DNA from: Janthinobacterium lividum
GTDB taxonomy: Bacteria; Pseudomonadota; Gammaproteobacteria; Burkholderiales; Burkholderiaceae_D
Direction: 5' to 3'
DNA: 64,000 nucleotides
Assembly: GCF_034424625.1 (NCBI RefSeq)
Contig: NZ_CP139976.1
Coordinates: 3,224,001-3,288,000, forward strand
How positions within the stretch are numbered: the stretch's first letter is position 1; the number at the start of each line of letters is the position of its first letter. Made by a program: the position numbers and the translations under genes. Under the pieces are notes generated by a model. It saw only the letters and a list, made by a program, of their open reading frames with translations. It had not been told where the DNA came from and made no database searches. Positions 36,095 to 44,338 of the stretch are shown piece after piece.

Positions 36095-36947
36095 TCCGAC
36101 CTGCCTCCGTAATCCTCGCCAGTACCCCCTCCCCAAACACGGCCTGGAACGGCAAATCCTTGCGCTGCGCATAGCCGATATAGCAATCGCACTTGAAGCG
36201 CGGGCAGGATTTTTCTTGCAGCATGTCCGCCAGGTCATCCTCATATAAATTCCCCAGCCGCTCCGGCACGAAGTGGCAGCGCGCCAGTTCGCCGTCGCCA
36301 TCGACGGACAGCGACGTTTCGCCCGCCAGGCACGGCTTGCCGCGCGAGGAAGAGGGACGGCGGTTGTGCGCGAACCACGGGTCGACGGCGTCAAACCAGG
36401 CCAGGTCTTCCTCGCTGTAGTAGTGGGGAGCACGCCGGTCATACGCGTTCAGCCACAGGTAGACGTGCTTGGGCAGAGCCGCGCGCAGGGCGCGGATGGC
36501 GTCCAGGTGCTCGTTCATCGCCACGACACCGACGGAATAGCGCACGCCCATCGTGTCCAGGCGCGCGCAGCGTTCGAGAAAACGGGCCAGTGTCGTCTGG
36601 TCCGGGTGGTAGGTGCACCACAGGCCGATTTTTTCCAGCCCGACCATCCCTTGCAGCCAGTTCAGGGGGCCGGACAGATTCGTCTGCAGCGCCACCTGGC
36701 GCACGTGCGGCAGGCTGGCCAGCGTCTGCATGGCCGTGCGGTAGTGGCGCCGCACCAGGGCTTCGCCCCACGGCGTAAACAGGATGCCGATGTCCCGCTT
36801 TTGTGCCGCCACCCAGCTGGTAAAACGCGCCACTTCGCGCGCATCGCGTGCCAAGGTGGCGCGGCTGTCGCGCTTCTTGGCAAACGGGCAGTAGCCGCAG
36901 GCGTAGTTGCAGCTCGCCAGAGTGCCCCGGTAAAGCAGGGACAACAT
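36081..36947 (-). CDS. STM4011 family radical SAM protein
   Basis: 288 residues from the ATG at 36947 (MLSLLYRGTLASCNYACGYC). The radical-SAM cluster motif is Cys13-x3-Cys17-x2-Cys20. The C-terminal part is cysteine-rich (GKPCLAGE, LARCHFVPE, SCPRFKCDCYIGY), like a SPASM/twitch-type auxiliary iron-sulfur domain, which is typical of enzymes acting on peptides or proteins. It is last in the five-gene STM4015-4011 operon, 14 nt after STM4012. The final residues RSRSD and the stop are encoded by the REP-like repeat arm, so the natural C-terminus may have been altered. The function is unknown. Confidence 0.9.
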   Translation of the reverse strand: MLSLLYRGTLASCNYACGYCPFAKKRDSRATLARDAREVARFTSWVAAQKRDIGILFTPWGEALVRRHYRTAMQTLASLPHVRQVALQTNLSGPLNWLQGMVGLEKIGLWCTYHPDQTTLARFLERCARLDTMGVRYSVGVVAMNEHLDAIRALRAALPKHVYLWLNAYDRRAPHYYSEEDLAWFDAVDPWFAHNRRPSSSRGKPCLAGETSLSVDGDGELARCHFVPERLGNLYEDDLADMLQEKSCPRFKCDCYIGYAQRKDLPFQAVFGEGVLARITEAGRSRSD

Positions 36948-36961
36948 GCTAGGTTGCGCTG

Positions 36962-38341
36962 TCAGCACGCCTGGCCCTCTTGCGCCATCAGCGCGCGCAC
37001 CGTATCGGATGCCAGCCACGGGCCGATGGTGTCGGCGTAGCTGTAGCCCCGGTCGTTCAGGCGCAGCAGGGGGCCGCTCTCTTCCACCAGTTCCAGCGCG
37101 TGCAGTTCTGCCAGCTGCGGCAGGTCTGCTTCGCAGCGGCTGCCGAAGCGCGCCGTGTAGGCGTCGCGGTCCAGGCCTGGTTCCGTCAGCAGCGACTGGA
37201 TCACGTAGCGGCGGCGCTGTTCTTCGTCATCGAGCTGGTAACCGTGTTCGGCCTGCGCGAAGCGCGCCTCGTCCAGCGCCAGGTATTGTTCTATGATGCC
37301 GATGGTCTGCGTGCGCGCCACCGCGTATTCGCTCGAATAATGGAGGTTGGCCGTGTAGGAGCGGGCGCCCGCGCCCAGCCCCACCATGCCATCGTTCTGG
37401 CAGCAGTACGAGGGGCCGTTCTGTTCCGGTGCATGCGGGGCGCGGAACATGCGCATCGATACCTGCTCATAGCCCTGGGCGCGCAAATGGTCGCGCGCGG
37501 CCGCGTACAGGGCCAGGCGGCTGTCGCCGTCGCGGGCCAGCATGATGGGGTTCAGCGTATCGGCGCCTTTGCGCCGCGCGATCTTGCCAAGGCCCGTCTG
37601 TTCGCGCACGTACAGCGGGTACAGGTAGATTTCTTCCGGCTGGAAGGCCAGCGCGCTGTCGATGGAAGCGAGCAGGCTGGCGACGGTTTGCCCGGCGATG
37701 CCGTAGATCAGATCCAGGTTCAGCGTGGGAAAGCCGGCCGCGCGTATCAGGCCGATGGCGTGGTGCACGGTGGCGTTTTGCTGGGGGCGCGCCAGCGCGC
37801 GCATCTCGCCGGCGGCAAAGCTCTGGATGCCCAGGCTGACCCGGTCGATGCCGTGCGCGCGGCACACGGCCAGGCGCTCGGCCGTGATGGTTTCCGGCGA
37901 CGCCTCGATGCCGGCCGGCGTGGCTTGCAGGTCGATGCCGAGGATGTCGCGCGCGCCGCACAGCAAGGTGTCCAGCTGCGCCGGCGACAGATAGGTAGGG
38001 GTCCCGCCGCCCAGCGCGAAGCGGGCAAAGCGCCGTTCGCCCAGCGCGCCGGCCAGGGCGCGCATCTGCACCAGCACTTGCTGCACGTAGCGCTCGACCA
38101 TGTCTGCACCGGGGCGTGCCATGGCGAACAGGTTGCAAAAGCCGCAGCGCATCTCGCAAAACGGGATGTGGATGTAGGCGAAGAGGGCGGAGCGGTCTTG
38201 CCGCGCCCACAGGGGCGCAAGCGGCGCCGCCTGTGGCAAGGTGCGATAGGCTGCCTTGTGCGGATACGAATATGAATACGCCTGGTAGGGCGTGTGGCGC
38301 ATGCGCTGCGCCAGGGTGCCAGGTTGTTCGGCTGGGTTCAC
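36962..38341 (-). CDS. STM4012 family HemW-like radical SAM protein
   Basis: 459 residues from a GTG at 38341 whose GTGA overlaps the stop of the upstream gene; the frame is open to 38518, but that extension lies inside the neighbour. The cluster motif is Cys62-x3-Cys66-x2-Cys69 in YIHIPFCEMRCGFC, followed by GGGTPTYLSP and VSLGIQSF, as in HemW/HemN-type oxidases. HemW itself is a haem chaperone; members of this subfamily sit in the STM cluster and have no known substrate. A C-terminal winged-helix-like region with acidic residues follows. It has no hemN context. Confidence 0.9.
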   Translation of the reverse strand: MNPAEQPGTLAQRMRHTPYQAYSYSYPHKAAYRTLPQAAPLAPLWARQDRSALFAYIHIPFCEMRCGFCNLFAMARPGADMVERYVQQVLVQMRALAGALGERRFARFALGGGTPTYLSPAQLDTLLCGARDILGIDLQATPAGIEASPETITAERLAVCRAHGIDRVSLGIQSFAAGEMRALARPQQNATVHHAIGLIRAAGFPTLNLDLIYGIAGQTVASLLASIDSALAFQPEEIYLYPLYVREQTGLGKIARRKGADTLNPIMLARDGDSRLALYAAARDHLRAQGYEQVSMRMFRAPHAPEQNGPSYCCQNDGMVGLGAGARSYTANLHYSSEYAVARTQTIGIIEQYLALDEARFAQAEHGYQLDDEEQRRRYVIQSLLTEPGLDRDAYTARFGSRCEADLPQLAELHALELVEESGPLLRLNDRGYSYADTIGPWLASDTVRALMAQEGQAC

Positions 38342-39192
38342 GGTGGGGATTCCTTGGGAGGTGTATCGGTATCGGTCTCGGGGACGATAAAAAAGTGCGC
38401 GTACGGTACCTGCCACACGCTGTCGTGGGCGACCCTGTGGCCCCGGTAGCCGTCTTCGCCATACGCGCTGCCATGGTCCGAACAGACGATGGCAAACGTG
38501 GGCGCGCGCGCGGCGCACGCGGTAAACAGGGGCGCCAGCGCGCCATCCACATAGCGCAGGGCCGCCGCATGGCTTTCCAGGCAGTCGGCACGGCAGCCGG
38601 GCAGGTAGGCGCGGTTCGGCGTGTGCAGGGCGGCCACATTGATGAACAAAAAAGTGCGCTCGTCGCTGGCGGCCAGGCGGGCTATGGCCAGGGCCACCTG
38701 CTTTTGCGTCGAATGGCGGCTGGCCACGCCCATGCCGGCGCTCCAGTGGCTTTCCTGGAACAGCGACGGCAGCACCGTGCCCAGCGCCGTTTGTTTATTG
38801 AAAAAGCCCACGCCGCCGATGCAGATCGTGCGGTAGCCGCGCGCGGCCAGGGCGGCGGGAAGGTCCGCTTCCTCGAACGCAAACGTGTGCGGCGAGGTGG
38901 TTTCGCTGCCGGCAAAAGCGCTGGCGAACAGGCGCGGATGGCGGCCCGGTGCCGCTGGCGTGGGCAAAAAGCCGGCAAAAAAGGCCTGGTGCGCCGCATA
39001 CGTGAACGTGGCGGGCGAGTGGCGCCGTTCCCAGCCGCCAGGTGGTAAAAAACGTCCCAGCACGGGCAGTTCGCCCGCTTCATGCAGCGCTTGCGCCACG
39101 TCAAAGCGCAGGGTGTCGAGCGTGATGAAGACGATGTCGTGGCTGCCCACGACGGCGCGCATGTCGGGGATGGCTGGTGTGTCTTTAAACAT
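38338..39192 (-). CDS. STM4013-type hydrolase (alkaline phosphatase/sulfatase fold)
   Basis: 284 residues. Alkaline-phosphatase superfamily metal and nucleophile sites: FITLDTLRFD with Asp26-Thr27 and Asp31, and the C-terminal SDHGSAYGEDG with GHRVAHDSVW. Nucleophile Thr27 without a C/S-x-P-x-R formylglycine motif means it is not a type I sulfatase; phosphodiester or phosphoester cleavage or phosphotransfer is more likely. It overlaps STM4014 by 8 nt on one side and STM4012 by 4 nt on the other. Cytoplasmic. Confidence 0.88.
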   Translation of the reverse strand: MFKDTPAIPDMRAVVGSHDIVFITLDTLRFDVAQALHEAGELPVLGRFLPPGGWERRHSPATFTYAAHQAFFAGFLPTPAAPGRHPRLFASAFAGSETTSPHTFAFEEADLPAALAARGYRTICIGGVGFFNKQTALGTVLPSLFQESHWSAGMGVASRHSTQKQVALAIARLAASDERTFLFINVAALHTPNRAYLPGCRADCLESHAAALRYVDGALAPLFTACAARAPTFAIVCSDHGSAYGEDGYRGHRVAHDSVWQVPYAHFFIVPETDTDTPPKESPP

Positions 39193-40261
39193 GTGTCAGT
39201 TGCGCTTTGTAAGTGTCCGCGCCTTGCCACAGCAGGCCTGGCAGCAGGTCGCCGAAGGCATTCGCTTCGAGCACATGAGCCTGGCCCTGGCGCACCACGA
39301 GGTCGTAGCCCGTCACGTGGCTCTCGGGGAAGGCGCGCGCGGCCAGGGCGCTGGCCGCTTCCAGCGCCGCCAGGTCGGCCGCGTTCAACAGGCCGGCCGC
39401 GTCGCCGCGCCGGTTGTCGAGGTGCAGATTCGTCATCATCCGGTCGCCGATGCGCGCCACCCGGTGCGCGGGCTGGCCCGCCAGGGTCACGACTCTCAGG
39501 TCGTAGTGGCTGTCGCCGCAGCGCGGCTTGTTCAGCCATGCCTCCGCATACAGCTGTTGCGCGGCCAGCGCGTCGACGAGAGCGGCGATGTCGTGCTGCG
39601 TCTCGTAGCGGGCCATGCGCTTGACGTTGAACAAGCGTATCTGGCCGTCCGCCCGCGATAAGGTTGCAGAGGTGGTGGCTTGCTGGCGGCCAGCTCTATT
39701 CCTGCGGTAGGCAACGACGCCCGACGCGGACGAACCGTAGCGCGGTTTCAGGTAAACGCGGTCAAGCTGGTGTTCGTGCAGCAGCGACTGGAGATGGCCG
39801 TAGCCGTGCACGGGGCCGAGCAGGGCGGGAATGGCGATGCCGTGCGCGGCCAGATGGCGCTGGCAAGCCAGCTTGTCCGTCATGAGGGTGATGTCGGCCG
39901 GCGCATTGAAGACGCGCGCCTGCGGCAGCTCGGCCAGTTGCGCCGCCAGCGAGGCCATGGCAGAGGCAAAGCCCGCAAACCAGGCATCCATCGCCAGCAG
40001 CTCGCCATGCGCGGGCGCATCGACCGGCGGCCGGCCCAGCCGCCGGCAACCGTCATGCAGCAACAGCAGGTGGGCGGCCGGATCGTCGCCGGGCGGCTCG
40101 ATCTTGAACAGGCAGGGCTGGCGCAGGGCTTCCTCCAGCAGCGCCGGCCGCGCCAGCCAGTCGCGCCATTCCAGCACTTGCGCGGGCGGCAGGCGCAGTT
40201 GCGCGCGCGCCGCCTGCATCAGGCGCACGCGCTTGCTGCCGCCGGTGGCCAGCAAAAGCAT
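39185..40261 (-). CDS. STM4014-type ATP-grasp protein
   Basis: 358 residues. The ATP-grasp pattern is visible in the C-terminal two thirds: DKLACQRHLAAHGI (about residue 130), YLKPRYGSSASGVVAY with the ATP-binding Lys (about residue 171), and the Mg2+-binding HVLEANAFGDLLPG (about residue 335). ATP-grasp enzymes ligate a carboxylate to an amine or thiol; the RimK-like type adds amino acids. The N-terminal half is unusual and may bind the carrier. It is second gene of the operon, 6 nt after the LRR gene stop. Confidence 0.88.
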   Translation of the reverse strand: MLLLATGGSKRVRLMQAARAQLRLPPAQVLEWRDWLARPALLEEALRQPCLFKIEPPGDDPAAHLLLLHDGCRRLGRPPVDAPAHGELLAMDAWFAGFASAMASLAAQLAELPQARVFNAPADITLMTDKLACQRHLAAHGIAIPALLGPVHGYGHLQSLLHEHQLDRVYLKPRYGSSASGVVAYRRNRAGRQQATTSATLSRADGQIRLFNVKRMARYETQHDIAALVDALAAQQLYAEAWLNKPRCGDSHYDLRVVTLAGQPAHRVARIGDRMMTNLHLDNRRGDAAGLLNAADLAALEAASALAARAFPESHVTGYDLVVRQGQAHVLEANAFGDLLPGLLWQGADTYKAQLTHV

Positions 40262-40267
40262 CCCTAT

Positions 40268-41194
40268 TTATTCGCCGACGGCGACGTAGCGATAGACTTC
40301 GTCGTCGTCCTCGTCGTCTTCCTGCGGATCATCGAGTCTGACCGGGAAGGGCAGGGCCTTGAGTTTTTCCTGGTTCGCTTCCGAGATATAGTGGTGCGAC
40401 AGGTCCATGCGCTTCAGATTGCCCAATTGCGTGCCGTGCAGCAGTGCTTCGGCGCCGACGTCGCCCAGGGTGCCCAGCGACAGATCCAGGGTCTCGACCG
40501 TGGCCAGCAGCGGCTCGTTGGCCAGCCAGACGGCCAGCTCGTCGGCGATCTGCGCATCGCGCAAGCCCAGGTAACGCAGGGTTGGCGTGGCCAGTTGCGC
40601 CAGTACCTGCTGATACAGCGCCACGTCGCCCGAGAAGCCGTAGTCCTCCGTGCCCAGCCACAGTTCCAGGTATTCCAGCTTGGGCATGCTCGACTGTGCC
40701 AGCGCCTGCGCGATCTTCTGATCGAGGCCGCCGGACTCGATGGTGAACTTGCGCAGGTTCTGGTGCGCGAACGGTTCGATGATCAATTCATTGCCGCCAC
40801 GGATGCGCAGTTCTTCCAGCTGCGGGAAAGCGTCCAGCAGCGGCTTGTAGTTGCCTTGCACGATCCACGAGATTTCGCATTCCTCGTACGTCATGTCGCC
40901 AATGAACAGGGCGCGCAAGTTCGGCAACTGCGGCGCGTGGCTGGCCAGCGCGGCGATCACCTCGTCGGCGCCTGCCTCGTACGGGTCGCCCCACATGCCG
41001 ATGATCAGCGCCTCAAGCGCATGCTTGTCGGTTTTTTCGAGGAAGCCGGCGATCAGATCCGGCATCTTGCGCTTGTCGTCATACTCGAGCGAGAGGCGGT
41101 AGACGATATCCTGCCCGGGTTGCAGCGCAATATCAGGATCGTACTGGACGACCTTTTTTTGGTGGAAGAGGGTGGTGCTTTCGGAAATCGTCAT
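40268..41194 (-). CDS. STM4015-type leucine-rich-repeat protein
   Basis: 308 residues, first gene of the operon. After a 60-residue N-terminal part come about seven leucine-rich repeats (LPNLRALFIGD, FPQLEELRIRGG, NLRKFTIESGG, MPKLEYLELWLG, TLRYLGLRDA, TVETLDLSLG, NLKRMDLSHH). A strongly acidic tail DDPQEDDEDDDEVYRYVAVGE ends the protein. No enzymatic motif is seen. In such a cluster it may be a binding scaffold or the substrate of the other four enzymes (inference). Confidence 0.85.
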   Translation of the reverse strand: MTISESTTLFHQKKVVQYDPDIALQPGQDIVYRLSLEYDDKRKMPDLIAGFLEKTDKHALEALIIGMWGDPYEAGADEVIAALASHAPQLPNLRALFIGDMTYEECEISWIVQGNYKPLLDAFPQLEELRIRGGNELIIEPFAHQNLRKFTIESGGLDQKIAQALAQSSMPKLEYLELWLGTEDYGFSGDVALYQQVLAQLATPTLRYLGLRDAQIADELAVWLANEPLLATVETLDLSLGTLGDVGAEALLHGTQLGNLKRMDLSHHYISEANQEKLKALPFPVRLDDPQEDDEDDDEVYRYVAVGE

Positions 41195-41285
41195 TGCTAA
41201 GGCTCCATGAAAGACAGTGAAAATCTTGTCTAATCCAAAATCTTAGCATGGGCGAAAGAGCTTATTGCACACCGCTGAAAAGCAA

Positions 41286-41861
41286 CTATCTATGGATTAC
41301 CACCAATAAGGCCTTGCCTTCCGTCTTGCCCAGGTTGCGGATGGTATGCGGCTGGTCCGCCGGATAGCGTGCCGTGCCGCCATTCTTGACCTTTTTCTTC
41401 GCCGCGCCCACTTCCAGCTCCAGGTTGCCGTGGATCACCGTCAAATGCTCGGTGGTGCCCGGATCGTGCGGTTGCGACGCCAGTTCGCCGCCCGGCGCCA
41501 GCGTCACTTCATACCATTCGTATTTGCCGGCCAGTTCCATCGGCCCGAGGATGCGCAGCACGTAGCCCGCGTGGTCGCCGGGCAGGGTGGGGGTTTCGTG
41601 GGCGTCCGTGATGCGGATGGTTTCCACGGTTTTTTCCGCGCTGGACAGCAATTCGCCGATCTGCACGCCCAGGGCGTTGGCCAGGCGCCACGTGATGGCG
41701 ATGGTGGGATTGGCTTTTTCGCGCTCGATCTGCGACAGCATGGACTTCGAGACGCCCGCGATGCGCGACAAATCCTCGAGTGTCAGGCCGCGCGCCAGGC
41801 GCAGCCGTTGCAGGGTGGCACCTACTTCAGGGGGAGAATTGGTCGAAACGCTGGTTTTCAT
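41286..41861 (-). CDS. XRE-cupin transcriptional regulator
   Basis: 191 residues from the ATG at 41861; the open frame to 42002 lies across the promoter region. N-terminal HTH (LQRLRLARGLTLEDLSRIAGVSKSMLSQIER; key helices at about residues 20-50) and C-terminal cupin domain (ETPTLPGDHAGYVLR, HDPGTTEHLTVIHGNLELEVG) with a His-containing metal or ligand site. This type responds to a small molecule. It is divergent from kbl-tdh and probably controls that threonine-degradation unit; a 9-bp perfect inverted repeat between the genes is its likely operator. Confidence 0.88.
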   Translation of the reverse strand: MKTSVSTNSPPEVGATLQRLRLARGLTLEDLSRIAGVSKSMLSQIEREKANPTIAITWRLANALGVQIGELLSSAEKTVETIRITDAHETPTLPGDHAGYVLRILGPMELAGKYEWYEVTLAPGGELASQPHDPGTTEHLTVIHGNLELEVGAAKKKVKNGGTARYPADQPHTIRNLGKTEGKALLVVIHR

Positions 41862-41899
41862 CGGCAGGTGGCTTGCAAAGTTCAAAAGGCTTGGGTAAT

Positions 41900-41935
41900 A
41901 TCCACTATATTGAATTTCAGTTCGAAATAGTGGAT
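41900..41935. promoter_or_regulatory. Inverted repeat operator between XRE-cupin and kbl
   Basis: ATCCACTAT (41900-41908) and ATAGTGGAT (41927-41935) are perfect complements 18 nt apart; TTGAA and TTCGAA words lie between. It sits 39 nt from the regulator start and about 150 nt from kbl, as for an autoregulated divergent operator. Confidence 0.6.
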
Positions 41936-42082
41936 TTTGAGGAAAAACACGGAAACGTGTAGACTTCAAACAGCGCTTCACGGTACAGCATACTGCGCGC
42001 ACCGGTCAAGCGGCGGCTTTTCCCTATGGCGGCTGAGGTCACCCGGATACCACACATACAACAGGGACACACAAGGATCATC

Positions 42083-43306
42083 ATGAGCGAGCAAGCGAAG
42101 AACACCTTTTTCAGCGGTCTGCAACAGAATCTCGATCAACTGCGCCAGCAGGGCTTGTACAAGCCCGAGCGCGTGATCGCCTCGCGCCAGGGCGCCGAAG
42201 TGGTGTGCGACGATGGCCGTACCCTGATCAATATGTGTGCGAATAACTACCTGGGCCTGTCCGGCGACCTGCAGACGCAGGAAGCGTCTATTGCCGCCAC
42301 GCAAAAGTACGGCTACGGCCTGTCGTCCGTGCGTTTCATCTGCGGCACGCAAACCGTGCACAAGGAACTGGAACAGGCGATTTCCGCGTTCCTGGGGACC
42401 GAGGACACGATTTTGTACGCGGCGGCTTTTGACGCCAACGGCGGCGTGTTCGAACCCCTGTTCGATGAAAACGACGCCATCATCTCGGATGCGCTGAACC
42501 ACGCGTCCATCATCGACGGCATCCGCCTGTGCAAGGCTGGCCGCTACCGCTACCTGCATAACGACATGGCCGACCTGGAAGTGCAGCTGAAAGCGGCGAT
42601 TGCCGCCGGCAAGCGCCATAAGGTCATCGTCACGGACGGCGTGTTCTCGATGGACGGCACGATTGCGCAGCTCGACAAGATCTGCGACCTGGCCGACCAA
42701 TACGGCGCGCTGGTGATGATCGACGAATGCCACGCTTCCGGCTTCATGGGCGCGACGGGCCGCGGCACGCACGAGCACCACAATGTGATGGGCCGAATCG
42801 ACATCATCACGGGCACCCTGGGCAAGGCCCTGGGCGGCGCCATGGGCGGCTTCACGTCGGCGCGCAAGGAAGTCATCGACACCCTGCGCCAGAAATCGCG
42901 TCCCTACCTGTTCTCGAACACGCTGGCGCCATCGATCGCCGGCGCCTCGCTGTCGGTACTGGAGCGCCTGGCCAAGTCGACGGAACTGCGCGACCGCCTG
43001 CATGACAACACGGCCTTCTTCCGCAGCGAGATCGAACGCATCGGCTTCACCATCAAGCCGGGCACCCATCCGGTCGTTCCCGTGATGCTGTTCGACGCTC
43101 CCGTGGCGCAGAAATTCGCCGCCCGCCTGTATGAACTGGGCGTGCTGGTGACGGGCTTCTTCTACCCGGTTGTGCCGATGGGCCAGGCCCGCGTGCGCGT
43201 GCAGCTCTCGGCTGCCCACACCCGCGAACAGCTGGTGCAAGTGCTGGCCGCCTTCGAGCAGGCTGGCAAGGAACTCGGTCTGCTGACCACTACCACTACC
43301 AATTAA
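42083..43306 (+). CDS. kbl: 2-Amino-3-ketobutyrate CoA ligase (glycine C-acetyltransferase)
   Basis: 407 residues from the ATG at 42083, preceded by AAGGAT; an in-frame reading from 42026 would add 19 residues of leader. It is a fold-type I PLP enzyme: SSVRFICGTQTVHKELE, ILYAAAFDANGG, MIDECHASGFMG and the Schiff-base Lys in TGTLGKALGGAMGG. It converts 2-amino-3-oxobutyrate plus CoA to glycine and acetyl-CoA, the second step of threonine degradation. tdh follows after 20 nt. Confidence 0.95.
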   Translation: MSEQAKNTFFSGLQQNLDQLRQQGLYKPERVIASRQGAEVVCDDGRTLINMCANNYLGLSGDLQTQEASIAATQKYGYGLSSVRFICGTQTVHKELEQAISAFLGTEDTILYAAAFDANGGVFEPLFDENDAIISDALNHASIIDGIRLCKAGRYRYLHNDMADLEVQLKAAIAAGKRHKVIVTDGVFSMDGTIAQLDKICDLADQYGALVMIDECHASGFMGATGRGTHEHHNVMGRIDIITGTLGKALGGAMGGFTSARKEVIDTLRQKSRPYLFSNTLAPSIAGASLSVLERLAKSTELRDRLHDNTAFFRSEIERIGFTIKPGTHPVVPVMLFDAPVAQKFAARLYELGVLVTGFFYPVVPMGQARVRVQLSAAHTREQLVQVLAAFEQAGKELGLLTTTTTN

Positions 43307-43326
43307 CAAGAAATCAGGATAAGAAG

Positions 43327-44292
43327 ATGGAACGTATTTTAGTCATTGGCGCAAACGGCCAAATCGGTAGTGAGTTGGTGGGCGCGCTGGCGCAGCAGCA
43401 CGGCGCGGACAATGTCATCGCCAGCGACATCGGCACGAACAACCTGTACCAGGCCAAGCGCTACGCGCAGTTGAATGTGCTGGACAAGGAAGGCCTGGCG
43501 AAGATCATCGCCGATGAAGGCATCACCCAGGTGTACCAGCTGGCGGCCATGCTGTCGGCCACGGGCGAAGCGGCGCCGTTGAAGGCGTGGAGCCTGAACA
43601 TGGATGGCTTGCTGAATATCCTGGAACTGGCGCGCGAACGCGGCGAGGCAGGCAAGCCGCTGCGCATCTTCTGGCCATCGTCGATCGCCGCCTTCGGTCC
43701 GAACACGCCGCAGGTGAACACGCCGCAAATGACGGTGATGGACCCGACCTCGATGTACGGCATCAGCAAGCTGGCCGGCGAGCGCCTGTGCGAGTACTAC
43801 TTCAACAAGTACGGCGTGGATGTGCGCAGCATCCGCTATCCTGGCATCATCAGCTATAAATCGCCTCCGGGCGGCGGCACCACCGATTACGCCATCGCCA
43901 TCTTCCATGCGGCCTTGCGCGGCGAGCGCTATGACTGCTTCCTCGATGCGAACACCACCTTGCCGATGATTTACATGCCCGACGCCATCCGCGCCACCAT
44001 CGAACTGATGGACGCTCCTGTGTCGCAGATCAAGATCCGTTCGTCCTACAATGTGGCCGGCGTGTCGTTCAACCCCGAGCAGCTGGCCAAGGCCATCGTG
44101 CGCATGGTGCCGGACTTCAAGATCAGCTACAAGCCGGACAGCCGCCAGGCCATCGCCGACAGCTGGCCGCAAAGCCTGGACGACAGCAAGGCCAGCGCCG
44201 ACTGGGGCTGGAAGGCGCAGATCGGCGTCGAGCAGATGGTCACGGACATGCTGGCCAATGTCGACGTGGGTCACGCCGCCAAGGCTGCCTGA
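43327..44292 (+). CDS. tdh: L-threonine 3-dehydrogenase, SDR/epimerase type
   Basis: 321 residues. Extended short-chain dehydrogenase: NAD-binding VIGANGQIGSELVG (residues 6-19) and catalytic MYGISKLAGE (Tyr-x3-Lys, about residue 143). The sequence matches the epimerase-like threonine dehydrogenase known from Cupriavidus and Flavobacterium, not the zinc-dependent Tdh of E. coli. It oxidises threonine to 2-amino-3-oxobutyrate, feeding Kbl encoded just upstream. Confidence 0.92.
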   Translation: MERILVIGANGQIGSELVGALAQQHGADNVIASDIGTNNLYQAKRYAQLNVLDKEGLAKIIADEGITQVYQLAAMLSATGEAAPLKAWSLNMDGLLNILELARERGEAGKPLRIFWPSSIAAFGPNTPQVNTPQMTVMDPTSMYGISKLAGERLCEYYFNKYGVDVRSIRYPGIISYKSPPGGGTTDYAIAIFHAALRGERYDCFLDANTTLPMIYMPDAIRATIELMDAPVSQIKIRSSYNVAGVSFNPEQLAKAIVRMVPDFKISYKPDSRQAIADSWPQSLDDSKASADWGWKAQIGVEQMVTDMLANVDVGHAAKAA

Positions 44293-44338
44293 AGCACGCC
44301 TGCGCATTTAAAAACATACTAATATAAAGAGACACCAC

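Noticed and set aside
36962..38341. Anaerobic coproporphyrinogen oxidase (HemN)
   Set aside because: Motifs are HemW-like, but the gene is embedded in the STM4011-4015 operon and matches that subfamily; no haem genes are near.
38338..39192. Type I sulfatase
   Set aside because: No C/S-x-P-x-R formylglycine motif; the nucleophile position is Asp-Thr, as in phosphatase-like members of the fold.
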